The notes under the pieces are model-generated. The model worked only from the letters and a program-made list of their open reading frames with translations. It made no database searches and had not been told where the DNA came from. Positions 8,530 to 17,319 of a stretch of DNA of 64,000 bases are shown one piece after another. Within the stretch, counting starts at the first letter, position 1. Each line of letters begins with the position of its first letter. The translations under genes were made by a program, and so were the position numbers. Location: positions 1-64,000 of the forward strand of contig CAZCSP010000013.1 in the NCBI GenBank assembly GCA_964501275.1. The letters run 5' to 3'. The stretch is from 55-13 sp964501275 (GTDB lineage: Bacteria; Armatimonadota; Fimbriimonadia; Fimbriimonadales; Fimbriimonadaceae).

Positions 8530-9891
8530 ATGAGAGATCAAACCATGGCCGACCAACCTTCTATTAACCTGTCTCGTCGTCAAGTCCTGAAAGGCGCTGC
8601 CGCTACTGCGGCCGCCACCGCGCTGGCCCCGTTGGCGAGCGCCGCAGAGACTCCAAGTTGGAGGCGACTGAGCCAATCTCCCAACGATAAGTTGGTGATT
8701 GGGCTGATCGGCTGTGGCGGTATGGGGGCGGCAAACATGCGCAACCTGATGAACTTTTCCGATGTGGAAGTAGCCGCGCTCTGCGACGTGGACGAGCGCA
8801 GGATCGGGGGCGACTTCAAGACGGTGAAGGACAAGTACGGCAAGGACCCAGCCGTCTATGCGGACTACCGGAAAATCCTGGATCGGAAGGACATCGACGC
8901 CGTCATCGTCGGCAGCCCTGACCATTGGCACGCCCTCCACTTCATCCACGCCTGCGAAGCGGGGAAGGACAGCTACTGTGAGAAGCCACTCTCCCACAAT
9001 CTGGTGGAAGCCGTCAGTATGGCGGGCGCCCAGCAGAGGTTTAAGCGGGTGGTCCAGGTTGGGACCTGGCAGCGCAGCACGAAAGAGTTCACCGACGCTC
9101 TTGCCTATATCCGATCCGGCAAACTCGGCAAGATCGTTAAATGCCACTGCTGGATCACCGACGGCTTTCGAGCGGGCAAGCAGCAGCCGAAGATGGTCCC
9201 TGGCGGTTTCGACTACGAGACCTGGGTTGGCCCCGCCAAATTCGAGCCCTATCAGGACAACCGCGTCCACTGGAATTGGCGTTGGTTTTGGAACTATGGC
9301 GGCGGTATGACGACCGACTGGGGTGTCCACATGATGGACATTGCGCTGCTTGGGATGAGCAAAGATCAAGATCTGGTGATGCCCACCCACGTCAGCGCCT
9401 ATGGCGGCAAGTGGTCGCTGTTAGACGACGACCGCACCGCTCCCGACGTGACCGAGGCGATCTACCAATTCAAAGATCCCCACCCCTGGGTGATGCATTG
9501 GACGGTTTGCCGCGCCATGCCGGGCAAACCTGGCCACGGAACGGAATTTCACAGTGAGGATGGCCGGGTTCTTCGGGTTTGGCGCGGTGGCTGGGTGATC
9601 TTGGCAGCCGATGGCAAGGAGATTCCCAAAGAGGAGTCCGCCGCGGTGGGAGACCACTGGCGGAACTTTGTGGACTGTGTGAAGAGCCGAGAGACGCCCC
9701 GCGCCAATCTGAGATCGGTGGCCCAGACCACCATCGTCTGCCACCTTGCAAATGTCGCCCTGGTGTCGGACCGGCAGGCTCAGTGGGATAACGCAAAGTG
9801 GGATGTGGCAAACCGCGAGGCCAAGTCCGTAGACCCCTATCGCCGAGAGTATCGCAAGCCTTACAAGTTGCCGATGTACAAGCCGAGCTGA
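8530..9891 (+). CDS. Tat-exported Gfo/Idh/MocA family oxidoreductase
   Basis: The N-terminus carries a twin-arginine signal (NLSRRQVLKG followed by an Ala-rich stretch to about residue 39), so the folded enzyme with its cofactor is exported. A Rossmann domain follows with the nucleotide motif GLIGCGGMGAAN and the family signature CEKPLSHN, then the C-terminal alpha/beta substrate domain (DWGVHMMDIALL). These enzymes oxidise or epimerise sugars using bound NAD(P). ATG 8545 is an alternative start that also keeps the Tat motif. The divergent LacI regulator suggests control by a sugar. Confidence 0.9.
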   Translation: MRDQTMADQPSINLSRRQVLKGAAATAAATALAPLASAAETPSWRRLSQSPNDKLVIGLIGCGGMGAANMRNLMNFSDVEVAALCDVDERRIGGDFKTVKDKYGKDPAVYADYRKILDRKDIDAVIVGSPDHWHALHFIHACEAGKDSYCEKPLSHNLVEAVSMAGAQQRFKRVVQVGTWQRSTKEFTDALAYIRSGKLGKIVKCHCWITDGFRAGKQQPKMVPGGFDYETWVGPAKFEPYQDNRVHWNWRWFWNYGGGMTTDWGVHMMDIALLGMSKDQDLVMPTHVSAYGGKWSLLDDDRTAPDVTEAIYQFKDPHPWVMHWTVCRAMPGKPGHGTEFHSEDGRVLRVWRGGWVILAADGKEIPKEESAAVGDHWRNFVDCVKSRETPRANLRSVAQTTIVCHLANVALVSDRQAQWDNAKWDVANREAKSVDPYRREYRKPYKLPMYKPS

Positions 9892-9897
9892 GCTTAT

Positions 9898-10677
9898 TTA
9901 GGAGTTCTGCAGGAAGTCCCAACTCGCCGCGAGGCAGTCAAGGGGGTCTGTGCCATAGCAGTCGTCTTGCTCGACGGCGGCCAGGATGGTCCCTGATTTT
10001 TCAAACGCGGCGAGAATCGCTGGCCAGGGGAGGTTGCCTTGTCCAACAGGGGCCATGCGCACTTCGTTGCCAACCGGGACCTTATCTTTGAAATGGACCA
10101 TTGGGACACGTCCGGGGAGGCTTTCAATAAGTTCCACGAGATCGACTCCGGCGTGGACGACCCAGTAGGTATCGATCTCAAAAGTGAAGTCAGTCGATCC
10201 GCGTTCGCGCATCACATCGAACGGCCTCTCGCCATTGGGACCAAGGCGTTCGAACTCGAAGGCGTGGTTGTGGTAGCCGAAGAGGAGACCGGCTTGCTTC
10301 AACTTGGCAATCGCGGGCTCGGCGTCGTCCACAAACCTCCGGTACCCGTCCAAGCCCTCCGCCCGATACTCGCCCGGAACCGAGCCTACCACCACCAACT
10401 CCGCCCCGATAGTCTGATGGAAGGCGATGCACTCGTCGGTCCGGTCCCGGATCTCATCCCAACCGCGATGGGTCAGGGGCGCTTTCATCTCCAGGTCGTC
10501 TAGGATGGCGCGACAGTCGGCGGCTGACACGGAGCCGTCGTTCATGCAACCAACCGCCGACATCTGGACCTCCTGGTAGCCGATGGCTTTCAGCTTCGTC
10601 AGCGAGTCGATAAACCCATCCCTGGTAGTGATGAAGTCGCGAAGGGTGAAAAGTTGGGCGGCGATTCTCATGAGCAT
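9898..10677 (-). CDS. Sugar phosphate isomerase/epimerase (xylose isomerase-like TIM barrel)
   Basis: The sequence MRIAAQLFTLRDF, the barrel strands GYQEVQMS, FGYHNHAFEF, DFTFEIDTYWV and MVHFKDK, and the metal ligands in them (Glu, His, Asp, His) match the AP-endonuclease-2/IolE-like family. About 259 residues, cytoplasmic, no signal. It converges with the Gfo/Idh gene, leaving only six bases between their stops; the two families often work on the same sugar or inositol pathway. ATG 10669-10671 (MRIAAQ) is an equally good start. Confidence 0.87.
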   Translation of the reverse strand: MLMRIAAQLFTLRDFITTRDGFIDSLTKLKAIGYQEVQMSAVGCMNDGSVSAADCRAILDDLEMKAPLTHRGWDEIRDRTDECIAFHQTIGAELVVVGSVPGEYRAEGLDGYRRFVDDAEPAIAKLKQAGLLFGYHNHAFEFERLGPNGERPFDVMRERGSTDFTFEIDTYWVVHAGVDLVELIESLPGRVPMVHFKDKVPVGNEVRMAPVGQGNLPWPAILAAFEKSGTILAAVEQDDCYGTDPLDCLAASWDFLQNS

Positions 10678-10754
10678 GCAAAATCCGTGCAGGCCCAGAA
10701 CTTACCACGGCGACGCCGCGAACGACCCGTAGTGTATGGCGCCAAAAGCAGACG

Positions 10755-10760
10755 TATACT
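10755..10760 (+). promoter_or_regulatory. -10 box TATACT, probable leaderless promoter
   Basis: TATACT ends seven bases before the ATG at 10768 of the DUF433 antitoxin gene, too close for a Shine-Dalgarno sequence. Confidence 0.5.
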
Positions 10761-10767
10761 AAAACGG

Positions 10768-11007
10768 ATGACCTTCCCGAACGAGCTCAAGGGCATTGTT
10801 GCCTCCGATCCTGACTACCTTGGCGGCCAATTGCGGTTTGTGGGTACCAGAGTGCTGGTGGAGTCTCTCTTCGATTATGTCAAGCACAATGATCTTGAAG
10901 GATTTTTCGTCGACTTTCGCAATGTATCACGAGCCCAAGCCGGAGCCGTGCTTGCATGGCAAGATCGTTTGGCCAGGTCAGCCCTCGGTATTGAAGTGTC
11001 TGCTTGA
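10768..11007 (+). CDS. DUF433-family antitoxin
   Basis: A 79-residue protein with the DUF433 helix-turn-helix pattern: a short beta strand around GQLRFVGTRVLVESLFDYV and a helical end AQAGAVLAWQDRLARSAL. DUF433 proteins are the antitoxin halves of pairs whose toxin has a DUF5615 PIN-like domain, exactly the gene that follows. The stop codon overlaps the TTG start of the toxin by four bases, so translation is coupled. The open frame upstream of ATG 10768 was rejected because the promoter box TATACT lies inside it. Confidence 0.8.
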   Translation: MTFPNELKGIVASDPDYLGGQLRFVGTRVLVESLFDYVKHNDLEGFFVDFRNVSRAQAGAVLAWQDRLARSALGIEVSA

Positions 11008-11351
11008 AAAAGGTCCTGCTAGACAACTGCGTTCCAGAGCGCCTCGTGAGCCACTTACTGGAGTTTGAAGCGAGTCATTCACTGGTGCATGGTTGGGAGA
11101 CACTGGCTAACGGCGTTCTTCTGGCTCAGGCTGAAGCGAGCGGGTTCGAAGCACTTCTGACGGTTGACAAGGGGATCGCTTACCAGAAATCGATGAAAGG
11201 CCGAACGATATCGGTGGTGCTTGTACGCTCGTTTGATACGCAACTCGATGTTTTGATCCAGAATGTCGCAAAGATTGCCGAGGGCCTCCATTCAGTGGAG
11301 CCGGGGCGGCTTCTCGTCGTCGATCTGAGAGAATACTTGCCGAGGGATTAG
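11004..11351 (+). CDS. DUF5615 PIN-like toxin
   Basis: 115 residues with the DUF5615 opening KKVLLDNCVP, where the Asp is the first metal ligand of a PIN-like nuclease fold, then a conserved helix and LLTVDKGIAYQ with the next acidic residue. The family consists of predicted RNases paired with DUF433. Translation starts at TTG 11004-11006 inside the antitoxin stop region, and no other start suits. Autoregulation by the antitoxin is expected but not shown. Confidence 0.8.
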   Translation: MKKVLLDNCVPERLVSHLLEFEASHSLVHGWETLANGVLLAQAEASGFEALLTVDKGIAYQKSMKGRTISVVLVRSFDTQLDVLIQNVAKIAEGLHSVEPGRLLVVDLREYLPRD

Positions 11352-11440
11352 GAGCAAGCTGCGGCGGGACCTTGCGTCGCCGCAAACGATCGAACTGCAG
11401 TGTGGTTGCGTGATCGATGTCTGAACTGAAGCGCAAGTTC

Positions 11441-12352
11441 TTATGATTGTTCGACTGTCAGTCCGGGCTCGATGGATGGTCGTATGAATTGAGTGTAGCC
11501 CTTGGCCATTAACTGTCCGACCAGGGCGATCCGATCTTCGGCCAAGGCGATCACCGTTCCTCCCATTCCCGCTCCCGCCAGTTTGGCGGCCGACGCCCCG
11601 GAGGCCAGACAGTCCGCGACCAGTTGATCAATGGCCTCCCCCGATCCGCCCCAACCGGCGATCAGCTCTTGGTTGCGGTTCATGCAGGCCGCCAACTCCG
11701 CCAAATCTCCCTCGGCCAACGCGGAGGAACCGCGAGCCCCGAGTTCCGCAACCTCCAAAACCGCCCGGCGAATCGCCTCATCCCCGGCCAGCCAACGGTC
11801 GATCACGGGTCCATGCACCGACCCGCTCAATCTCTCCACCCCGGTAGTCACGAGCAGGAAAGGCAGATCCAATTCCAGGCTCTCCAGAACGGCATACGGC
11901 CCCACCTCCGACGGGCTTTTCCCATCAAAAGACATCCTCTGCAACCCGCCATGAACCACCATGTAGGCGTCCTGGAACCCGCATTGCACCCCGGCCTCGT
12001 TCTTCTCGATGTCCCGCACCAACTCCGCAAACTCAGGATCGGCACGAAACTCCTTCCCGTGGGCAATCAAAACGCAAGCCAACGTGGCGGCAAGCAAAGC
12101 CGTGGACCCCGCCAAGCCGCTGGACCGAGGCACATCCGAAGACCACTCCACTCGCACGTTCTCCAACGGAAAGCGAGCGGTCGCCGCATTCCAAAGCGTT
12201 GGGTCTGAAGGCAGTTGCGTCTCCACGTCCAAAGTCAATCGGCAGGTTGCGCGGGCGGGGGTGGAGCAGGAGAGGACGACCCCGCCATAGATGTCGCTGG
12301 GGTTGCCGACGATCCCGCATCGCCCTGGCGCCGACGCCTGGATCACCCTCAC
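11441..12352 (-). CDS. GHMP-family sugar kinase, glucuronokinase-like
   Basis: A 303-residue kinase with the GHMP motif 2 (PRSSGLAGSTALL) that holds ATP, a C-terminal glycine motif GAGMGGTVIAL, and near the start APGRCGIVGNPSDIYGG. GNPSD(I/V)Y is the signature I know from plant glucuronokinases, which turn glucuronic acid into its 1-phosphate. The start is GTG 12350-12352, overlapping by four bases the stop of the nucleotidyltransferase. The neighbours (nucleotidyltransferase and UDP-glucuronate decarboxylase-like epimerase) would complete a salvage route to UDP-xylose. Another sugar-1-kinase activity, or a heptose kinase, is possible. Confidence 0.8.
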   Translation of the reverse strand: MRVIQASAPGRCGIVGNPSDIYGGVVLSCSTPARATCRLTLDVETQLPSDPTLWNAATARFPLENVRVEWSSDVPRSSGLAGSTALLAATLACVLIAHGKEFRADPEFAELVRDIEKNEAGVQCGFQDAYMVVHGGLQRMSFDGKSPSEVGPYAVLESLELDLPFLLVTTGVERLSGSVHGPVIDRWLAGDEAIRRAVLEVAELGARGSSALAEGDLAELAACMNRNQELIAGWGGSGEAIDQLVADCLASGASAAKLAGAGMGGTVIALAEDRIALVGQLMAKGYTQFIRPSIEPGLTVEQS

Positions 12353-13065
12353 CGCAACGCCTCCTGCGCCAGCCGATAGCCTTCGGGGCTGCCACAATCG
12401 TAGCGGATCTCTCCGGGAAGGGCGGGAAGGGCCAAGGCATCCAGCCCATTGCGGATCGCCAGGTTCAGAATCGGGCTGATGCCGATCTCTCCCGCCTCAT
12501 CCCGCAGAGAGTGAATCGTCTCGCCCAGAAAGGCCATCATCCGCGCGCTCAGGCCATACCGCCCCGCCACCGCCTGCCGACTTCGCGTCGCCAACGGGGA
12601 GGGCTTCTCCAAAACCCTCTGAACGTGGCGGCTCTCATCCGATTCCACAATGCCGTACTTTGACACCTTCTCCGCGCCCACCTCCTCGGTCAGCAACACG
12701 ATGTCGTACCCCTCGGCCAGGGCGCGGACGATGCGGGAGGCGGCTCGCTGGGGGTAGTAAAGGGTGTCGGGAAGGATGACGACCGCCGCATCCTGGGCGC
12801 CCGCCAAGGCGATGGCAGGGGCGAGGCCGTCCTGCACAAACTGCATCTGCACATCCACCCCGCCATGCCCCGCGAGGTAGGCGTTCATGTCCGGCTTCTC
12901 GGGACTGGAGACGACGACGATCCGCTTTGGATCGCATTCGCGAGCCTCGTCGATCGCCCAGGCGATGACGGACTTATCGCCAACCATCAACAACTCTTTG
13001 GAGCCGCCCTGGGTCACATCCTGCATCCGTGTGCCCTTCCCCGCCGCAGGAAGGACCGCGATCAT
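12349..13065 (-). CDS. Nucleotidyltransferase for sugar phosphates
   Basis: 238 residues of the RmlA/GalU-type fold, opening MIAVLPAAGKGTRM with the GxGTR nucleotide loop, then GGSKELLMVGDKS. VVILPDT holds the metal-binding Asp. Such enzymes join a sugar 1-phosphate to UTP, GTP or dTTP. It is the middle gene of a three-gene operon with 4-base overlaps on both sides, between an SDR epimerase and a glucuronokinase-like kinase, so UDP-glucuronate pyrophosphorylation is a reasonable guess. The nucleotide used cannot be read from sequence. Confidence 0.85.
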   Translation of the reverse strand: MIAVLPAAGKGTRMQDVTQGGSKELLMVGDKSVIAWAIDEARECDPKRIVVVSSPEKPDMNAYLAGHGGVDVQMQFVQDGLAPAIALAGAQDAAVVILPDTLYYPQRAASRIVRALAEGYDIVLLTEEVGAEKVSKYGIVESDESRHVQRVLEKPSPLATRSRQAVAGRYGLSARMMAFLGETIHSLRDEAGEIGISPILNLAIRNGLDALALPALPGEIRYDCGSPEGYRLAQEALR

Positions 13066-14012
13066 GAGACTGGCGCCGGATTCAGGCGGGTTAGGAAGTA
13101 GTCGGCGGTCCTTCGCAGGCCGTCCTTCAACTCGACCTTCGGCGACCAGTTATTAAGAACCTGGTGGTTGCGGGTCAGGTCGGGGCGGCGTTGCTTGGGG
13201 TCGTCGGGAAGGGCGGGGCGGAATTCGATCTCGCTCTTGGAGCCCGTGACCTCCAAGACGATCTTCGCAAACTCCAGAACCGTGTGCTCGTCCTCTGTGC
13301 CAATGTTCACCGGCTCATGAAAGTCGGCATTCGCCAGCCGCCAAACCCCTTCGATAATGTCCTCGCAGTAGCCAAAGGAGCGGGTCTGGGAGCCGTCGCC
13401 GTAGACCGTTAGCGGCTTACCAGTCAGGGCTTGGGCCAGGAAGTTGGGGACCACTCGCCCATCGTCAAGCCGCATTCGGGGGCCATAGGTGTTGAAGAAG
13501 CGGACGATGCGCGTGTCCAATCCGTGGAAGTGGTGATAGGCCATCGTCATGGCTTCGGCATAACGCTTGGCCTCGTCGTAGACTCCACGCTGCCCGATCG
13601 GGTTCACGTTGCCCCAATAGGTTTCCGGCTGGGGACTGACCAGCGGGTCGCCATAGACCTCGCTGGTGGACGCGAGCATGAACTTGGCCCCTTTGGCCTT
13701 GGCCAAGCCCAGCGCCTTGTGGGTGCCGAGCGCTCCCACTTTCAAAACCGGGATCGGCATTCGGATGAAGTCGATGGGGGAGGCGGGGCTGGCAAAGTGG
13801 AAGATGAAGTCAACCGGGCCGTCCACAAAGAGGTACTCGGTCACGTCCTGCTTGATGAATTTGACCTTGTCGCTCCCCGCATAGTGCGAGATGTTGTCGG
13901 TCGAACCGGTCACCAGATTGTCGATGATCAGCACATCCCAGCCTTCTTTAACCAGCCGATCCGTCAAATGGGAGCCCAAGAACCCGGCTCCGCCTGTCAC
14001 CACTGCGCGCAT
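13062..14012 (-). CDS. UDP-glucuronate decarboxylase-like SDR (UDP-xylose synthase family)
   Basis: 316 residues of an extended SDR. The NAD motif GGAGFLGSHL starts at residue 7, with LASTSEVYGDP, the catalytic pair in YDEAKR, and the decarboxylase-typical RFFNTYGPRM, DGRVVPNF and YGDGSQTRSF. Length and motifs agree with UXS, which makes UDP-xylose from UDP-glucuronate for cell-surface glycans. The gene is first in the operon; a TAAACT box six bases before the ATG (14019-14024) suggests a leaderless message. dTDP-glucose dehydratase is less likely given the motifs. Confidence 0.9.
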   Translation of the reverse strand: MRAVVTGGAGFLGSHLTDRLVKEGWDVLIIDNLVTGSTDNISHYAGSDKVKFIKQDVTEYLFVDGPVDFIFHFASPASPIDFIRMPIPVLKVGALGTHKALGLAKAKGAKFMLASTSEVYGDPLVSPQPETYWGNVNPIGQRGVYDEAKRYAEAMTMAYHHFHGLDTRIVRFFNTYGPRMRLDDGRVVPNFLAQALTGKPLTVYGDGSQTRSFGYCEDIIEGVWRLANADFHEPVNIGTEDEHTVLEFAKIVLEVTGSKSEIEFRPALPDDPKQRRPDLTRNHQVLNNWSPKVELKDGLRRTADYFLTRLNPAPVS

Positions 14013-14018
14013 AGGTGA

Positions 14019-14024
14019 AGTTTA
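14019..14024 (-). promoter_or_regulatory. -10 box TAAACT, probable leaderless promoter
   Basis: Read on the minus strand, TAAACT ends six bases before the ATG of the UDP-glucuronate decarboxylase-like gene, driving the three-gene operon. Confidence 0.5.
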
Positions 14025-14247
14025 GCCAGCGACCCTACAGGATTGCTCGCTTCGCGCATTGTAAAGAATGCCTGTTTCGCCTCGTGCGCACTGAAGAGCC
14101 GGTCCGCTCACAACCACACTCTAACTCAAGAGAGGTGAAATTTACTAACTAAAGCGAGTCCAGAGTCTGAACCAACCCTATCGTTTATGCGTCAACATGG
14201 TTCGAGGGTTCGCCCTTGTACTTTTTACAGGTCCTTTGAGTAACCAC

Positions 14248-15243
14248 ATGCCAGTCACCCTCCGCGATCTCGCACGCCACTTAAACTTGTCTCACGCTAC
14301 CGTTTCGTTCGTACTGAACGACCGACGAGATGTCGCGATACCCCAGGCCACGCGAGACCGGGTGATGCAAGCGGCAAGGGAAATGGGCTACCAACCGAAC
14401 CGAGCCGCCAAAGCCTTGGCCTCAGGCAAGACCCAGATGATCGCCCTGTGGACTCCCAGCAGCTCCAACATCTTTTATGTGGGCATTCTGTTCCATCTGC
14501 AAAAGCTGGCCCGCGAGGCGGGCTACGACATGATCTATCGCCAGGTGGTGTTTGATACCGACATCCGGGAAACCAACTTGCGATCTCTTGCCTGGCCAGT
14601 GGACGCAGTATTGGCGGTGGATTCGAAGTACATCCTCAAGAATATCGCAACCTTGGACACACTCCCTTATCCGCCTATCGTCAGCGTTGGAGCCTACACC
14701 CTCCCCCAGTTTGATTCGGTGACGGTTGACTTGGGGGCAGGGGTTCGGTCGGCGATGGAGCATCTTCTAGAGGTGGGCCGCCGTCGGATCGGGTTTTTGC
14801 GTCCCGTCAACCCGGTAGATACGGAGGACCCGCGGTATGCAGCCTATGTAGATTCCTGCGCCCAGCACGGTTTGGAGCCCCATCTGATGGAGATGTCTTC
14901 GCATGATCGCCGGGCGGTTCGCCAGGAGATTCAGGAGATGGCGAAATCGCGCAGTGTCCCCGAAGCGGTCATCTGCTACAACGATTTCGTCGCGATTAGC
15001 GTGGTGCGGGGATTGAAGGACGCAGGCTATCGGTTGCCCGCCGATTGCGCCATTGTCGGGTGCGACGGGGTAGACGAGGCCGAGTTCATCGACCCATCCC
15101 TCACCACAATCGCCCAGCCGATTCGCGAGATGTGCGAGCAGGGGTGGAAGTTCATGATCGATCGAATCCACAATCCCGCTTTGAAAATCCGGTCCGTGGA
15201 GATTCAACCGGAACTTGTGATTCGGGAGTCTACAACGGCGTAA
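14248..15243 (+). CDS. LacI-family transcriptional regulator
   Basis: The helix-turn-helix is at residues 2-25 (VTLRDLARHLNLSHATVSFVLND) with the hinge YQPNRAAKALASG, then the two-lobed effector domain (SVGAYTLPQFDSVTVD, AVICYNDFVAISVVRG). I chose ATG 14248 rather than the upstream in-frame ATG 14197, since family members begin three residues before the first helix. It stands alone between the nucleotide-sugar operon and the GT9 operon. No clear operator palindrome is visible within 100 bases, so its target is open. Confidence 0.9.
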   Translation: MPVTLRDLARHLNLSHATVSFVLNDRRDVAIPQATRDRVMQAAREMGYQPNRAAKALASGKTQMIALWTPSSSNIFYVGILFHLQKLAREAGYDMIYRQVVFDTDIRETNLRSLAWPVDAVLAVDSKYILKNIATLDTLPYPPIVSVGAYTLPQFDSVTVDLGAGVRSAMEHLLEVGRRRIGFLRPVNPVDTEDPRYAAYVDSCAQHGLEPHLMEMSSHDRRAVRQEIQEMAKSRSVPEAVICYNDFVAISVVRGLKDAGYRLPADCAIVGCDGVDEAEFIDPSLTTIAQPIREMCEQGWKFMIDRIHNPALKIRSVEIQPELVIRESTTA

Positions 15244-15362
15244 CGCTTTTTGTCCGGGCAGTTTAGACTGATTCGTCGCCAGATGATGACTGGTGGCGGG
15301 GACCCAACTAGTCTTGCCCCAGATTCGTTTGGGGCATGGCCGAAGATCGGAGGTCCATCGGT

Positions 15363-15368
15363 TAAACT
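15363..15368 (+). promoter_or_regulatory. -10 box TAAACT, probable leaderless promoter
   Basis: TAAACT ends six bases before the ATG at 15375 and would start the GT9-GT9-membrane protein operon. Confidence 0.5.
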
Positions 15369-15374
15369 CACACC

Positions 15375-16409
15375 ATGAAGCGATATCGTGGCGAAGACCT
15401 GCCGCCCAATCCTCGGATTGCAGTGATCGCCAACGATGCGCTGGGGAATTTTGTGGCGGCGACGCCTCTGCTTCAGATGCTGAGGTTCAGGTGGGAGCCT
15501 TGCCATATCCACTACTTTGGGGGGACGCGAACGGCGGAGTTGCAGGCGGCGTCCGACCTTTTCGACCAGACCTCGGTTCTTCACGGGTCGGCTTTTCGCA
15601 CCTCCGCCGCTCACGCCGCCGACCTGCATCCCTTCGATCTGATCGTCAATCTGGAGCAACAGACCGTCGCTCGGGCGTTCGTTTCAGTTCTTGCGGATGA
15701 GAATAGTTATGTCGTCGGCCCCGCGATGAATTTCGATGGCCGTGGCGAACTGCCCTATGCCCACGATGAAGTCGGCCAACTTGCTCAAGACAAGAACTGG
15801 CTGGCGGAGGACACGCCCCAACGCTACTCCTTCCTTCAGTCCGGCTTTATCGGGGAGATTTTCTGCCGCCTGTGCTACCTGGAAGGTCCCATTCCCACCT
15901 ACAAGGTCCCCTCCGCTGACCCGGAACGAGACGTTCCCGATCTCCTCATCGCCACCGCCGCCAGCCTGCCGGAGAAGCTTTGGCCGATTGAGAAGTGGGA
16001 GGAGGTGATCGTGGAATCGCGGAATCGTGGAATCGCGGGATCGAGCAATCAAGCAATCCGCATCGGACTTCTGGGGGCCAAGCCTTCTGAGCAGGGGAAG
16101 CATTGGAAGGGGGCGGATTTGGAGGAGCGATTGATTGCTCTTGACGTCGAGGATTTGCGGGGGGCATTTACGCTTCCTCAGGTGGTCGGGGCATTGGGGC
16201 GGGCGCGGGCGGTTCTGACTATCGACAACGGAATTCTCCACCTGGCTACTGCCGCCGGGACGCCGACGATTGGGCTTTTTCGCCACGGTATCCACCGCCT
16301 CTGGGCGCCGCCTTTTGCCAACCTCACGGTCCTCACTCCGGGCGAAGGACGTGAGGTGGCAGAGATCGAGGTGGCGACGGTGAGGGAGGCTTTGAATCGT
16401 GTCCTTTGA
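15375..16409 (+). CDS. Glycosyltransferase family 9 (heptosyltransferase-like)
   Basis: 344 residues of the GT-B fold. The N-terminal domain begins NPRIAVIANDALGNFVAATPLLQML, like the G(D/N)xxxTTP segment of heptosyltransferases, and the C-terminal domain carries the ADP-sugar site region TIDNGILHLATAAGTPTIGLF. Such enzymes add heptose or related sugars to the lipopolysaccharide core on the cytoplasmic side. A second GT9 gene overlaps its end by eleven bases. Residues 220-227 (SRNRGIAGSSNQ) come from a short direct DNA repeat (TCGTGGAATCGCGG), a likely recent slip that stayed in frame. Confidence 0.87.
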   Translation: MKRYRGEDLPPNPRIAVIANDALGNFVAATPLLQMLRFRWEPCHIHYFGGTRTAELQAASDLFDQTSVLHGSAFRTSAAHAADLHPFDLIVNLEQQTVARAFVSVLADENSYVVGPAMNFDGRGELPYAHDEVGQLAQDKNWLAEDTPQRYSFLQSGFIGEIFCRLCYLEGPIPTYKVPSADPERDVPDLLIATAASLPEKLWPIEKWEEVIVESRNRGIAGSSNQAIRIGLLGAKPSEQGKHWKGADLEERLIALDVEDLRGAFTLPQVVGALGRARAVLTIDNGILHLATAAGTPTIGLFRHGIHRLWAPPFANLTVLTPGEGREVAEIEVATVREALNRVL

Positions 16410-17319
16410 ACGGTCGTTGATCGTTCTCAAGAACTATATCGGCGACTCGGTGATGGCTTCGCCGTTAGTGCGTTCGGTCGCGGCCGTCTCCGGGGCGACG
16501 GATATTCTGGCGGCTCCATTGGTGGAACAGATTTTCCGCTTCCCCAACTTCCGAGTCCGCTTCTACGATCCGGGCAAGCTCTCGCACCTCCCCAACCTGA
16601 TGAGGATGGCGAAGCGGGTGCGGGAAGGGAAGTATGATGCGGCGTTTATCGTCAATCGCAGCTTCCGCTCCGCCCTCTTGACCCGCCTGGCAGGGATCCC
16701 GCGCAGGATCGGCCACGCCACCGAGGGGCGGGCCTGGCTCCTCACCGACCGCATCCCCTATCACCCGACCAAGAACGAGGCTCTCTGCTATCTGGACCTC
16801 TTAGGAGACGAGACCCCTGTTTTCACCCAGCCCGAGCTATTCGTAACGGAGGAAGAGCGGGAGCGGGGACGGGAGTTGTTGGATGGGGCGACGGTGGGCA
16901 TCCAGCCGGGGGCGAGGCACGACTACAAGCAGGTTCCGGTTCCGGTGTGGCAGGCGTTGGGGCGGCGGCTGATCGAGAGCGGGGAGCGGCTGGCTTTCGT
17001 TGGCGGACCGGAGGAGCGCGCGTTGCTTGGCGAGATGCAGTTGCCGGGGGTCGATCTGGTGGGGAAGACGACCCTGCGCGAGTCGATGGGGGCTTTGGCG
17101 GGGCTTCGGCTGTTGGCGGGGGGAGACACGGGGGTGATGCACTTGGCGGCGGCCCTTGGAACGCCCACGGTGACCGCCTTTGGGCCGACTCCCTACGAGA
17201 AATGGGGGTGGTTTCAGGAACCGCACCAAGTGGTGGTTGCCCCGGACCGGGAGGTCAAGAAGCTGGAAGGTGTGATGATGATCGAGGCGGCTGAGAGGGC
17301 GATGTGCGCGCCGCGCTGA
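16399..17319 (+). CDS. Glycosyltransferase family 9 (heptosyltransferase-like)
   Basis: 306 residues, GT-B fold. KNYIGDSVMASPLVRSV is the conserved N-terminal sugar/acceptor loop; RRIGHATEGRAWLLTDRIPYH and the nucleotide-site segment LAGGDTGVMHLAAALGTPTVTAFGPT follow. It starts at GTG 16399 inside the last codons of the first GT9 gene and itself overlaps the next gene by sixteen bases, so the three are one translational unit. The paired transferases probably act in sequence on a lipid-linked core or surface glycan. Confidence 0.9.
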   Translation: MSFERSLIVLKNYIGDSVMASPLVRSVAAVSGATDILAAPLVEQIFRFPNFRVRFYDPGKLSHLPNLMRMAKRVREGKYDAAFIVNRSFRSALLTRLAGIPRRIGHATEGRAWLLTDRIPYHPTKNEALCYLDLLGDETPVFTQPELFVTEEERERGRELLDGATVGIQPGARHDYKQVPVPVWQALGRRLIESGERLAFVGGPEERALLGEMQLPGVDLVGKTTLRESMGALAGLRLLAGGDTGVMHLAAALGTPTVTAFGPTPYEKWGWFQEPHQVVVAPDREVKKLEGVMMIEAAERAMCAPR

